Below are positions 1 through 9,407 of a stretch of 64,000 nucleotides of DNA, piece after piece. Numbering within the stretch: position 1 is the stretch's first letter; every line of letters begins with the position of its first letter. Made by a program: the position numbers and the translations under genes. The notes beneath the pieces are model-generated. The model made no database searches. It was not told the DNA's origin and saw only the letters and a list, made by a program, of their open reading frames with translations. Origin of the DNA: Cesiribacter sp. SM1 (GTDB lineage: Bacteria; Bacteroidota; Bacteroidia; Cytophagales; Cyclobacteriaceae). The stretch covers positions 62,001 through 126,000 of the forward strand of contig NZ_JAHXBU010000089.1 in assembly GCF_020178975.1 (NCBI RefSeq), written 5' to 3'.

Positions 1-2
1 TG

Positions 3-899
3 GGCCTGCTGATCACTAGTTTTAGTACACTAGCCTGTGATAAAGGCTGCACCATGGGCGGAAGCTACCTAGGTATTCTGCCCCAGTTTAACAAGCACTT
101 TGTAGGCCTGCGCTATAACACACGCAGCTACACCCTTACCGGCACCCATACGCATATGATGGATGGCATGCCACATACACACCAGGTAATTACCGAAGAG
201 CAATACAGTAGCATGGAAGCCTGGGGCCGCTTTTACCCCACCCGCCGCATACAGCTTTTTGCCTTTGTTCCCTATGTAATGAACAGCCAGAGCACAAATG
301 GCAGCAGCATTCATCAGCAAGGGCTGGGTGATATTAGCCTGATGGCAAATTACAGCCTGATCAATACGGGAGACAGCGCCAGCCACACCCTGAAACACAC
401 TTTACAACTGGGAGGTGGTGCAAAGCTGCCTACAGGTAATTATAGTGCCACGTACAACAACGAAGTGCTTCCGGCAAACATGCAGGCTGGTAGCGGCAGT
501 GTGGACCTTATCCTGAATGCCCTGTACACCATCCGCTACAAGCAAACCGGCCTTAGCTCTGATTTTACCTACCGTTTTAATGGAGAGGGCAAAAACGACT
601 ACCAGTTCGGCAACCGCTATAATGGCTCTACTAACCTCTTTTACTGGCATAAAGCAGGAGCCATATCGCTGCTGCCCAGCGCCGGTCTCTACTTTGAAAA
701 AGCACAAGCCGACTCCTACCACAATCAGCACAAGATGCAGGGTGGCGGTGGTGCTCTTTTCAGCAACCTTGGCCTGAATGCTTATTATAAAGGATTTGCT
801 GTGGGTGCTACCTGCCAGTTGCCACTGGCGCAGCAAAACCTCCACCACATTACCAAAGCTAACAGCCGCACTCAATTAAGTGTGAGCTGGATGTTCTGA
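3..899 (+). CDS. Outer-membrane beta-barrel protein (transporter-like), 5' end outside the window
   Basis: The reading frame is open to the left edge, so the gene starts before the window. The first visible codons read GLLITSFSTLACDKGCTMGG, which looks like the end of an export signal followed by a Cys-containing mature N-terminus. The ATG at 54 is therefore probably internal. The body has alternating aromatic/polar strands, a GLGDISLMANYSL segment of the kind seen in putative Bacteroidota 'transporter' barrels, and a C-terminal Phe (SVSWMF) typical of outer-membrane barrels. A His-rich stretch (HTHMMDGMPHTH) near the start could bind metal, but that is inference. Substrate unknown. Confidence 0.6.
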   Translation, partial: GLLITSFSTLACDKGCTMGGSYLGILPQFNKHFVGLRYNTRSYTLTGTHTHMMDGMPHTHQVITEEQYSSMEAWGRFYPTRRIQLFAFVPYVMNSQSTNGSSIHQQGLGDISLMANYSLINTGDSASHTLKHTLQLGGGAKLPTGNYSATYNNEVLPANMQAGSGSVDLILNALYTIRYKQTGLSSDFTYRFNGEGKNDYQFGNRYNGSTNLFYWHKAGAISLLPSAGLYFEKAQADSYHNQHKMQGGGGALFSNLGLNAYYKGFAVGATCQLPLAQQNLHHITKANSRTQLSVSWMF

Positions 900-966
900 T
901 CACTAAACTATAGTATCTAAACCAAACCAACAGTTTTGTAGCAAGCTCCGCTACATTATAAAAATA

Positions 967-1000
967 GCCCCCCCTGAATACAGTTCAGGGCGGGGCTTTT
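967..1000. terminator. Bidirectional intrinsic terminator between convergent genes
   Basis: A GC-rich hairpin (arms 967-978 and 984-996, loop about 5 nt) is followed by TTTT on the plus strand. On the minus strand it is followed by a T-rich run. It sits between a plus gene ending at 899 and a minus gene ending at 1061, so it can serve both. Confidence 0.8.
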
Positions 1001-1060
1001 GATGATAGCGCCTGCAAAGCTTATATCTACTGACTACTAAAACTTTTCTTTGGCCTGTTG

Positions 1061-2371
1061 CTATAGCAGCTCCCGCCTTACAGATACCACCAGTTTTTTG
1101 TCAGTTGCTTCAATACCTATCGCTGGTGGTGCCTGTACTTGTTCCAGCAATTTTACTTTTGTTATCAGGCTGAATAACCCCGTCAAAATCTCATAGTCAG
1201 TAAACTCACAATGCCCGTACCTTTGAACTGGAAAAGCAGCAAAGTAACCCAGCTTCCCGGCAGCCGCCACTTTCAGCCCATACAAGGGCATATTCCAGAA
1301 AAGCTGAATTGGATCTTTTGTAGTATGCATCATAACCAGCGGATCAGCAATGTTACCTGTGGTCTCATAATCACTCAAGGGGTAAGTACCATCTGCGACA
1401 ATGGTGGTGCGGGCAATGTTTCTGTTTAGTGCAATATCCAGCCCTGGATTTCCTGCGCCTATGTACCAGCGGTTGGTGTTGTCAAAGATTTTACCCTTGA
1501 TTTTCCTTTTGGCATCTTCAATAGTAAAAATATTGTACCATAAGTTACTGATAACCGTGGTTTGTATGCTGGCGGGGTTATTTGGATCATATGGCGCTTT
1601 GCTTACTTCCAGTAACATACGGGTTCTATCGGGGTGGCTGGCAATGGCTTCCAGTATTTTAGGTACCCAGTAAGAATCCCAGTTGGTGATTAACTCTTCA
1701 GAAATGTTATCTATACTGCCGGGTAAGCTTATTATGTTTCTGAAGAAATAATCAAACAGCAGCCGGAAGTCGCCGAAGTGATTCATCTGCTTCTCAAAAT
1801 CCCCGCAAGGCCCACAGAGCGAAAATCCACCATCAAACAGATTGGGGTGCTTTTCCAGGGCCAGTGTTGTAATAACGCCTCCCTGTGAGCCTCCTGTCAG
1901 GTAGGTATAGGAAGGTATTCTGTAATTAGCTTCAAAATATTCCTTTAGTTTAACCATTTCATCAACGCCCTGCTGAATGTGCAGTCCGTTGGCACTATAG
2001 GTAGTGCTTGCGAAGGCATATCCCAGGCTGGTAACCAGGGGCGCTAAGCCTACGGCCTCATCGAAGGTTAGCTCATCCAGGTAGGGTGAAACATAGCCAT
2101 GCGCATAGAGGATAAGCTCTCCGTTCCAGTTATCTGGAATACAAATGAGATAAAGCTCCTGTGAGCTGAGCCGTGGCCATACTGTTTCGCAAACAGCGCT
2201 GGTAAGTGCACCATTAATGGTTTGGGTAGTCATCTTTTCCCTGGTCAGCACCTGTTGGGGCTGCAGTTCTTCACTACAGGACAACTCCTGTTCCATTGGA
2301 TCCTGGCAGGATGTAGCTAACATAATGATGATGCCCATGCTAAGCAGACTAAAAGTAGGATGTAACTTCAT
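1061..2371 (-). CDS. Lipoprotein alpha/beta-hydrolase (secreted esterase/peptidase-like)
   Basis: The 436-residue protein begins with a lipoprotein signal (hydrophobic stretch, then ATSC, lipid Cys about residue 22). An alpha/beta-hydrolase fold is indicated by YAHGYV (oxyanion-hole region, about residue 90), the nucleophile elbow TGGSQGG (Ser162) and a C-terminal GHCEF that could supply the catalytic His (about 387). The Asp in HTTKDP is a candidate third triad member. The substrate cannot be told; related Bacteroidota proteins are annotated as secreted hydrolases or tannase-like esterases. It stands alone, 196 nt downstream of a TonB receptor gene on the same strand. Confidence 0.7.
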   Translation of the reverse strand: MKLHPTFSLLSMGIIIMLATSCQDPMEQELSCSEELQPQQVLTREKMTTQTINGALTSAVCETVWPRLSSQELYLICIPDNWNGELILYAHGYVSPYLDELTFDEAVGLAPLVTSLGYAFASTTYSANGLHIQQGVDEMVKLKEYFEANYRIPSYTYLTGGSQGGVITTLALEKHPNLFDGGFSLCGPCGDFEKQMNHFGDFRLLFDYFFRNIISLPGSIDNISEELITNWDSYWVPKILEAIASHPDRTRMLLEVSKAPYDPNNPASIQTTVISNLWYNIFTIEDAKRKIKGKIFDNTNRWYIGAGNPGLDIALNRNIARTTIVADGTYPLSDYETTGNIADPLVMMHTTKDPIQLFWNMPLYGLKVAAAGKLGYFAAFPVQRYGHCEFTDYEILTGLFSLITKVKLLEQVQAPPAIGIEATDKKLVVSVRRELL

Positions 2372-2567
2372 GCTTGGGGAATGTTTTGGTGGGTTATAGA
2401 TTAAAAAAAGCTTCTGGCAGGTGCAGTTGTAGCCGCATCAGGAACAACACAGAGGTGCAGCCAAATTGAATATGAAGGGGCAAAACGACTGTAGTATTGA
2501 TGGTTTGCAGCGATACAGCAAGAATCACAGTCATTAAGGAGCCGAAACCGCAAACCTCCTGGCATTC

Positions 2568-4991
2568 CTATTGCACCCTTCTTCTTTCTTCTTCGGAGCC
2601 GGATTTAATAGAAACATCCTTCAATTTATTGTTTCCAAAGCTCCTGGTATAGGTTAACCTTATGCTCTGGAAGTGAGCATCATAAACACTGATACTATTT
2701 GAATTTGCTTCCGGGATCTGGGATTGAAGTTTCCAGATATTTGTATAAAATATATCATCCACAGCCAGGCTTAGCGTTCCGTGATTGTTATTGAGCTTTT
2801 TCTGAATGCCAATGTTCAGGGAACCCAAAGGTTTAAAATGCCACATTCCCCAAAGCATTTTAGATTCATAGAACCCCGACACCTCTATAGAAAACTGCTT
2901 AGGAAGCTTGAGGCTGTTAACTAGATTTAAACTGTAGTTATACAAACTAAGCGTTACGTTATTTTCAAGATGGGTGGTTTTCAGATCACGATAGTAAGCA
3001 TTTGCATTTGCCTGTATTTCCCACCATTTTAAAACTGTCCAGGGAACAGATAAAGCCAACCCCCATAATTTCTGGTATTCCAGGTTCTGTGATCGGAATG
3101 TTTGCTTTTTTGTGACAGGATCGATCTCTGGCTGAAAATGAGCTATTTCATTTTTTGAATCGGTATAAGACAATGCAATGGCCGACTGCCTGAGCCTGAA
3201 GTTTATGTTATACCCATCTGTTATAGCAGGCCTAAGGGCAGGGTTTCCTGAAAAAAACGTATTCAGGTCTAACAGGTAAACGAAAGGAGCCATATCGTTA
3301 AAGGTAGGCCTGGTTATTCTTCTTGAATAGCTAAGGAACAGTTCTGTTTGATCACTTAAAGATTTTTTGAAGAACACGCTTGGGAAAAAATTACCAAAAT
3401 TCCTGTCAACAACGCCCTGCTCAAGCTGGGTGCTAATGTAGGTGCTGGTGTGCTCATACCGCAGGCCTGCATTTAGCTGCGTGGTTTTAGTAATGCTCCA
3501 GTCTGCAGATACATATCCGGCAGTGATTTTTTCATCAAGCTTGGCCACCACTGTCAGTTCCGGATCTACACTTCTTAATCCGCCTTCTGTATAACTTACT
3601 TCCACATCATTTTTAAAAGTAGAAAGTGTTCCCTTAACACCTGCTTCTATTTTAACAGTAGCCAGGGGCTGGTAGGTGTATTCAACATTCGCCACTTTAA
3701 AGAAAATTGGTGTTTCTTTTTTGATGTCTATTATTTGAAGTGTACTAAGTTTTCTTTCCGGATAATAGGATTCGTTATGATAATCAGATGGATTAAGGTT
3801 ATGGTAATTCAAAAAATCGAAATCAAACCTAAGTCTGTTTTTTTCATTGAATGAATGGCTAAGGTTGATGTTAGCGGTAAAGCTTTGCCACCTGTTCAGT
3901 TCCCGGATATTGATAGCTGCCGTACGAGAGGAATCCGGCGCTATCCGATCATTCAATTGGGTAAGGGCTTCTTGCTTATAATGTCTTTGGTAAAGCGTTA
4001 CCAAAGCGCCCATACTCGTGCTTTTGCTTAAATTGATTTCGGCCCCGGTTCTGAAATTTTGTACAGTTGTGTACGGTTCCCGCTTCGTAATGGAATTAAA
4101 ATCAGATGTAAATGCAGGATCTGCGATCCGGAGCCTGTTATCCCAGGACTCCCTATTATGGTCGTAAAGAATAGAATATTCTGTAAAGAAGGAAAAGTTT
4201 CTTCTTCTGTGATTTAGATTGAAATTTGCCCCCAATGTTTCGGCTCCGTTTACACCTGCCGTTGCTCCATAGTTACCGTTTGTGCCAAAATCGGCATTCT
4301 CCACCATCACAATGTTTATCATGCCTGCAGTACCCTCGGCATCATATTTTGCAGGAGGGTTGGTGATAAACTCGATCTTCTCCACATTAGCAGCGCTCAT
4401 GCCATCCAGCATTTGTAACACAGCATCTATGGGGAGTCTGGATACTCTGTTATTGATCATAACAGTAACACCACTTTTCCCATACATGCTAATGGAGCCA
4501 TTTTGTTTGTTTACGCTGATGCCCGGAGATTTTTGAAGCACCCCCAGCACGGAGTTTCCTGCAGCGGTTATACTGCTTTGCACATTTACCACAAGCCTGT
4601 CAACCTTTTGCTCATATAAAGGCTTTTTGGCCTCCACCAGGGCTTCACCCAACACCTCGGTGTTTTCTTCAAGGCTGATGGTCCCAACCTCATACAGAGG
4701 CGCACCCGTTATGTTTATGGCAGAATGACAGGAATGGTAACCAATCATCGAAACTGCAATAATATACCGGCCAGGCCTTATCTTTTCTATCACAAAGCCT
4801 CCTGTTTCATTTGCAACCTGCCCCTGTACCAGGGCAGAATCGCCGGTATTGAGTAAAAGCACGTTTGCGTAGGCTACAGGCTTTTGCAAACCATCCAGCA
4901 CCTTACCTGAGATGCTGGACTGGCCGTACAACTGAATGGAGAAGGCAATGCTGAATAAAACAGGCAAGGTGTGGTAAAAACAGATTTTCAT
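2568..4991 (-). CDS. TonB-dependent receptor, outer-membrane beta-barrel family
   Basis: An N-terminal signal peptide (MKICFYHTLPVLFSIAF, cleavage near LYGQ) is followed by a carboxypeptidase-regulatory-like domain (ISGKVLDG to about residue 100). Next come a plug domain (about 120-220, with KSPGISV and VEKIEFITNPPAKYDAEGTAG) and a long beta-barrel. The order and the INNRV/NPPAKYDAEG motifs fit the OMP_b-brl_3 type of TonB receptor, which usually lacks a SusD partner; none is adjacent here. I chose the start at 4991 because the signal peptide begins there. An upstream in-frame ATG at 5045 would put 18 polar residues before it. Ligand unknown. Confidence 0.8.
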   Translation of the reverse strand: MKICFYHTLPVLFSIAFSIQLYGQSSISGKVLDGLQKPVAYANVLLLNTGDSALVQGQVANETGGFVIEKIRPGRYIIAVSMIGYHSCHSAINITGAPLYEVGTISLEENTEVLGEALVEAKKPLYEQKVDRLVVNVQSSITAAGNSVLGVLQKSPGISVNKQNGSISMYGKSGVTVMINNRVSRLPIDAVLQMLDGMSAANVEKIEFITNPPAKYDAEGTAGMINIVMVENADFGTNGNYGATAGVNGAETLGANFNLNHRRRNFSFFTEYSILYDHNRESWDNRLRIADPAFTSDFNSITKREPYTTVQNFRTGAEINLSKSTSMGALVTLYQRHYKQEALTQLNDRIAPDSSRTAAINIRELNRWQSFTANINLSHSFNEKNRLRFDFDFLNYHNLNPSDYHNESYYPERKLSTLQIIDIKKETPIFFKVANVEYTYQPLATVKIEAGVKGTLSTFKNDVEVSYTEGGLRSVDPELTVVAKLDEKITAGYVSADWSITKTTQLNAGLRYEHTSTYISTQLEQGVVDRNFGNFFPSVFFKKSLSDQTELFLSYSRRITRPTFNDMAPFVYLLDLNTFFSGNPALRPAITDGYNINFRLRQSAIALSYTDSKNEIAHFQPEIDPVTKKQTFRSQNLEYQKLWGLALSVPWTVLKWWEIQANANAYYRDLKTTHLENNVTLSLYNYSLNLVNSLKLPKQFSIEVSGFYESKMLWGMWHFKPLGSLNIGIQKKLNNNHGTLSLAVDDIFYTNIWKLQSQIPEANSNSISVYDAHFQSIRLTYTRSFGNNKLKDVSIKSGSEEERRRVQ

Positions 4992-5184
4992 AACAGCATC
5001 TTTCGAGTGTTCAATAACTTTAAAGAGTACCTGCATGCTAAACAAGGCTAATGCTAATAGCCGCAGGTAGCTGGTTTTATGCGATAATCAGTTTGCATTT
5101 CTCCTCCTTTACAGCCAGATAAACTGCCGCACTAACATGGCGCTGCACGTGGGCGAAGCAGCAGTGTAGCGCCCAAAGAAATTG

Positions 5185-6492
5185 CTAGGAAAAGGGATGT
5201 TTATAGGATTCGCGGTATGCTCTTTTTAATAAGGCTTGGGCACTGCCATTATTTACAATGTCCATTGTATTTTTATTGATGGCTATTTTTGAGTCGGTAC
5301 GAAAAGCGATATCGGCATAAATAACGGCCGCAGTGGTGGTATAGGCATCTTCCAGTGGTACAGGAATTCCGTCTGTGGAACGGCTCCGGATTGCGCCGGC
5401 AAACTGCGTGAACAAACCTTCTATTGCCTTAAATGCTTTTGCCATAAAGCTTGGATCAGCATTAAAGCGAATATTGCCATTCACAATTGTAGCTGATCCG
5501 TCGGCAGGATATACTTCCCAGCCAATGTCACCAGCAAAAATCGTTGCCTTTTCGCCATAATAGTAAACCCCAATGTTGGTTTCCGGCCTGTCCGATGTGT
5601 ACCCCCAGGTCTTGTGAGACCAGTAAACAGGCTTACCATTGAAATCAAACTTAACATCCAGGTAGTCGGGATTATCGTGGGAGAAATTTTTAACAGTACC
5701 CCCAATGGCATTAATACTGGCAGGAAGATCGAGATCTAACACTTTTCTGATGTTATGAATGTAATGGATTCCCCAGTCTGCCAGAATTCCCCTGCTAAAT
5801 GCATGCTGGCCTCTCCAATCCCAGGCCTCTCCATCCGGACTGGTCATATAGCTGACTTTAGGTGCCGGCCCACAGAATGCTTCATAGTCTAAAGTGTTGG
5901 GAATGGCTTTTTCTACCCTGAGGCCTTCATGGTGATTGATGTTTGCCTTCGCCTGTACGATCTCCCCTGCGGCTCCGCTGTTGATGTATGCTTTTACCTG
6001 CTCGTTGGTATCGAACATTACCCTTGGGAAATCTACTGTTACAATGTTGAGGGCTTTTTTATGAGCCTCCAGCATTTTTTGCCCTTCCCGGATATCATAA
6101 CTGATTGGCTTCTCCAGAAATACATCCAGTCCTTTTTCGCAGGCAGCTATAAACTGCAGGGCATGCCAGTGGGTTGGGGTGGCAATCACCACTGCTTCCA
6201 GCTCTGGCATATCATACATTTGCCGGTAATCTTTAAATAGTTTGGGCTTAGGATTTCCTGCTTTTACAACAACCTCTGATGCTTTTTGAAGCGCAGTCTG
6301 GTTAACATCACAGAGGCCCACAACATTAAACCTATCCGTAGCTAAAGCACGCTGCAACAAAATTTCTCTTCCCCACCATCCTGTACCCACGATAGCAAGG
6401 TTTATTTTGTCATCTTTTGCCCATAAGCTAAAGGGCATCATCAAAGCGCCTGTTGCCAGAGCGCTAGTTTTTAGAAAATCTCTTCTTTGCAT
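5185..6492 (-). CDS. Tat-exported Gfo/Idh/MocA-family oxidoreductase
   Basis: About 435 residues. The start at 6492 gives a twin-arginine signal (QRRDFLK, then an Ala/Leu-rich stretch ending near LWAKD). An NAD(P)-binding Rossmann motif (VGTGWWG) follows, with the family's EKP motif (DVFLEKPISYD) near residue 125 and a C-terminal alpha/beta domain with the WDWRGQH segment. Members act on sugars or sugar-like substrates; many exported ones in Bacteroidota are glycosidases or dehydrogenases of unknown substrate. It lies 37 nt downstream of the TPR lipoprotein gene and is probably co-transcribed with it. A longer in-frame start at 6588 would overlap that gene and hide the Tat signal. Confidence 0.85.
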   Translation of the reverse strand: MQRRDFLKTSALATGALMMPFSLWAKDDKINLAIVGTGWWGREILLQRALATDRFNVVGLCDVNQTALQKASEVVVKAGNPKPKLFKDYRQMYDMPELEAVVIATPTHWHALQFIAACEKGLDVFLEKPISYDIREGQKMLEAHKKALNIVTVDFPRVMFDTNEQVKAYINSGAAGEIVQAKANINHHEGLRVEKAIPNTLDYEAFCGPAPKVSYMTSPDGEAWDWRGQHAFSRGILADWGIHYIHNIRKVLDLDLPASINAIGGTVKNFSHDNPDYLDVKFDFNGKPVYWSHKTWGYTSDRPETNIGVYYYGEKATIFAGDIGWEVYPADGSATIVNGNIRFNADPSFMAKAFKAIEGLFTQFAGAIRSRSTDGIPVPLEDAYTTTAAVIYADIAFRTDSKIAINKNTMDIVNNGSAQALLKRAYRESYKHPFS

Positions 6493-6529
6493 AGAGGTAT
6501 GTTTTGATTGGCTGCGGCACCGCTTAGGC

Positions 6530-8218
6530 TTAGTTTTTTTCAAGGTAGGCCAGGGCCACTTTTCTTTGGTCCAGTAGAATTTCTGCATCAGCCGAGAGGT
6601 TCATCAAGGAAGTATAGTATTGATTCGCCTTCTGCTTATCGCCGGAAAGCTCAGCCGCATGCGCTGCTCCATAGATACTGTTTAATCTGCCGGGGCTTCT
6701 CTGCAGGGCGACTTCGTACTGGAGGAGGGCTTCTGCGGGTTGGTTAAGCGCCAACAGCATATCTCCCAGCAATTCTACTGCGGGAAGTAACTCACCAGGC
6801 GTAACGGCATGTTTTTCTGTAGAAGACTCAAGGGCTGCTGCAGATTTCATGGTGGCAAGGGCTTCTTTTTTATTTCCCCTGGCGTATGCCAGCCATGCTT
6901 TTACTGTATTTTTCTGAATGTCTATTTGCTTGGCCCAGTATGGATTTGAAGTAGCCTGCTGAAGTTTTTCCAGCTTTTGTATGGCCGCAACGGCTACTTC
7001 CGGCTGTCCGCTTCGTGCAGCACCTATCACTTTGGTAAAATAGACAAGGGCTTCACTTTCGGGAAATTGCTCCCATGGGAAATACTGATGCCGCCATACT
7101 TCTAACTTTGCTGCTTCCTCCCAGGCTTGCCGCTCCATATAATACCTGCTTTCCATGGCTGCAAGTGCATAGGCTGTTATAAAGTGCTGCTGAATGGGCT
7201 GGTTCAGCTTTTTATACTCATCTACGATCCTCCTGGCTTTTTTATCTTCTCCTCTTTGCAAGTGGGAGTACACCATATAATCCAGTGCATGAAAGTAATG
7301 CATGGAAACATTACCCTGGAAAGGATTGGCTAATGCCGCTTTTGCCGATCGCCTGTTCCAGTCAATAGATTCTTTCCACATGCCCTGGCGGGTAAAAATA
7401 TGGGTGGGCATATGCAGTGCATGTGGTATTTCAGGGGCAATTTTGCCATAGTTATTTGCTACATCAATGGCTTTTTTACCCAAAACCGGGTTATCATAGG
7501 CATGAATGGCATAATGAAACCCGCCGGGATGATCAGGAATTACCTGTAGTACCTCTTCGGCAAGCTTACCTGCTTTTACCTGGTTTTTGTAAGTTTTATC
7601 TCCAGGATCTGCTGTAGCAATTAAGCTTAAGGCATAAAAGGTTTTTATTTCAGTATCATCCGGATAGTTTTCAAAAGCCGTTGCCCAGGATTGTTCATAG
7701 CTTTTGAGCCTTTCCAGCTTTGTTCTTGCAGGTTCACCCTCATAAAATGCTGTCAGGGCCTTGCCATACGCTTTTTCCTTTTCCTTTGTAGCAAGGCTCA
7801 ATGCAGTTTGAGTAAGCTCCCATCCCATTTTAAGTTGTTCTTCACTTGGCGTATCGGGCCAAACAGGATGAATAAAGGTGAGCGCTTTACCCCAATGCCC
7901 CCAAAAGCATTCCGGGTTTTCTGCAATTACCTGGTCAAAGATCGATTCAGCTTCCGTGTAGGTCATGTGGTGAACCAGGGCAAGTCCATAAGAGATGAGG
8001 GTATCTGTTCTCTCTCCACAACCATCAGAAAACTGTACGGTACCACATTGTGGCATATCGCCCAAAACAGGCACCTCACCAAGCAGCAAAACCTGCTCTT
8101 TTTCAGGTTTTTGAGTACAGGCACAGAGCATTACTCCTGTTATAGTCAATATAAAAATATATGTTACAGGGCTAATTGCATTTTGCAGCTCCTGAAGGGG
8201 TGATGGATGATTTTTCAT
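6530..8218 (-). CDS. TPR-repeat lipoprotein
   Basis: About 562 residues. The start at 8218 yields a hydrophobic segment ending in MLCACTQK, a lipobox, so the protein is probably membrane anchored. Repeated helix pairs typical of tetratricopeptide repeats run through the protein (for example the ALVHHMTYTEAESIFDQVI, EEVLQVIPDHPG and EALLQYEVALQRSPG regions). The motif HALHMPTHIFTRQG with clustered His residues recurs in uncharacterised Bacteroidota TPR lipoproteins. No enzyme domain is seen. It forms a likely operon with the downstream oxidoreductase, suggesting a joint periplasmic role, but the function is unknown. The upstream in-frame ATG at 8269 is less likely because it would bury the lipobox. 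Confidence 0.75.
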   Translation of the reverse strand: MKNHPSPLQELQNAISPVTYIFILTITGVMLCACTQKPEKEQVLLLGEVPVLGDMPQCGTVQFSDGCGERTDTLISYGLALVHHMTYTEAESIFDQVIAENPECFWGHWGKALTFIHPVWPDTPSEEQLKMGWELTQTALSLATKEKEKAYGKALTAFYEGEPARTKLERLKSYEQSWATAFENYPDDTEIKTFYALSLIATADPGDKTYKNQVKAGKLAEEVLQVIPDHPGGFHYAIHAYDNPVLGKKAIDVANNYGKIAPEIPHALHMPTHIFTRQGMWKESIDWNRRSAKAALANPFQGNVSMHYFHALDYMVYSHLQRGEDKKARRIVDEYKKLNQPIQQHFITAYALAAMESRYYMERQAWEEAAKLEVWRHQYFPWEQFPESEALVYFTKVIGAARSGQPEVAVAAIQKLEKLQQATSNPYWAKQIDIQKNTVKAWLAYARGNKKEALATMKSAAALESSTEKHAVTPGELLPAVELLGDMLLALNQPAEALLQYEVALQRSPGRLNSIYGAAHAAELSGDKQKANQYYTSLMNLSADAEILLDQRKVALAYLEKN

Positions 8219-9225
8219 ATAGGTAGGTGTTATGAGTACCAGAATGCCATTCCCCTCTCCGGCAATCAACCATTTTTATATTTGCACCAACAGGCATTGC
8301 CACCCTTAAAGCGCAGCATGCACAGGTGTTTTATATAAGATTTAATGTCACCCTTAGACGCCTGACTCAACACAAAAAGTGTCTCATAGATGGCATTGCA
8401 GTCAAAAGCAGCTCGGTCAGAAAAAAGGCTAACGGTAGTGTTTTTTACTGTATATGGAGATTAAAAAACTAAATGCTTTCAACCCTGTAAGAGGTAGATA
8501 AATAAACTGCAGGAGGAATTCCTGGTGATACCTGCATTTGGCATCCTTTTTAATTCAACCTAAACATCGAAAGAGTAAAACCCCATATTCCTTGTGTAGT
8601 GGGGGCTTATATGAGTAGTTGGGGATTCCGGGGTGAGCAATTACAAAAATCACCCAGGGTTCTACAGAGGATGGCGATTTAAAAAGCTGGGCCAACTACT
8701 TTTAGAAGGGCTTCCTTACGGCTACTCGAATCATTGCCGGTGAGTCGTCACTCATGATCAGTAGCCGCTCTCGTCACGTACATAGCGTACAACTTCATTC
8801 AGGTTAAACCATGCATGAAAGAAGTACCAGCAGAAACATACCCATTTTCATAAGATGCAGGCACAGAATACCTGCCAACACTGCCATAAGCTGGTGGGCT
8901 AGGGCAAACCAGCTAAATATTATCCGGCACCAGAGCCATTGGATCAATAAACTGACAACCAGATGAATATACTTATTTTTAATTATTTTTTAATAATATC
9001 AATATAATATTTTTCGTAACCAGCTATCGCAGCATGCTCCTGCCCTTATAAAATAGGTTAAAAGAGGTCTTGTTGTCCAGTTGAAGCAAACGTTCGTTGT
9101 CCTATCGGCAACAATCCAACAGTCCCTTAACCTTGGCAAATCCTGTAAAAAAGATGAAGCATCAGTAAGTACAGCACATGCATTACCCCATGAAGAGACT
9201 GGCGTAAGCATTAGCATGGTAGTAT
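8219..9225. other. Long non-coding stretch upstream of norB
   Basis: About 1 kb with no convincing gene. It carries divergent upstream regions for the TPR lipoprotein (minus) and norB (plus). There is a very AT-rich patch around 8960-9015. A 72-codon minus-strand frame at 8999-9217 has no recognisable composition or motif. The regulatory signals for norB begin at 9226 and are listed separately. Confidence 0.6.
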
Positions 9226-9251
9226 AATAAAAGACTTAAATATCTTTTATT
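9226..9251. promoter_or_regulatory. Perfect 9-bp inverted repeat upstream of norB (candidate operator)
   Basis: AATAAAAGA (9226-9234) and TCTTTTATT (9243-9251) are perfect inverted copies separated by 8 nt, centre to centre 17 bp, the geometry of a dimeric regulator site. It lies about 155 nt before the norB start and abuts the FNR-like site. The regulator cannot be identified from sequence; an Rrf2/NsrR-type or other NO sensor would suit the gene. Confidence 0.45.
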
Positions 9252-9252
9252 C

Positions 9253-9302
9253 CTGATTTTTATCATGTTCTGTGAAAAGTTTAGGTGAGAACTTTGAGGC
9301 AT
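9253..9302 (+). promoter_or_regulatory. FNR-like site and promoter of norB
   Basis: TGAT-TTTT-ATCA (9254-9265) has the TTGAT-N4-ATCAA core recognised by FNR/CRP-family regulators such as FNR, DNR and NnrR (8 of 10 consensus positions). A Bacteroidota-like -7 element GAACTTTG (9289-9296, one mismatch to TAnnTTTG) lies downstream. The predicted start near 9302 puts the site centre about 42 bp upstream, the classic class II activator position. This suggests induction by low oxygen or NO. The match and the spacing are seen directly; the regulation is inferred. Confidence 0.55.
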
Positions 9303-9407
9303 GAAAGCACAAGCAGCAGATCAGCAACGATAACAGTCTGTTTCTCATGCCTGAGTGATTATAAAATTAAGCCGAACACTATCACAAAAACTAAACCCTT
9401 CTATACC

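Noticed and set aside
8999-9217. 72-codon open frame on the minus strand
   Set aside because: Composition not protein-like, no motif, no start context, and it lies in an AT-rich regulatory region upstream of norB.
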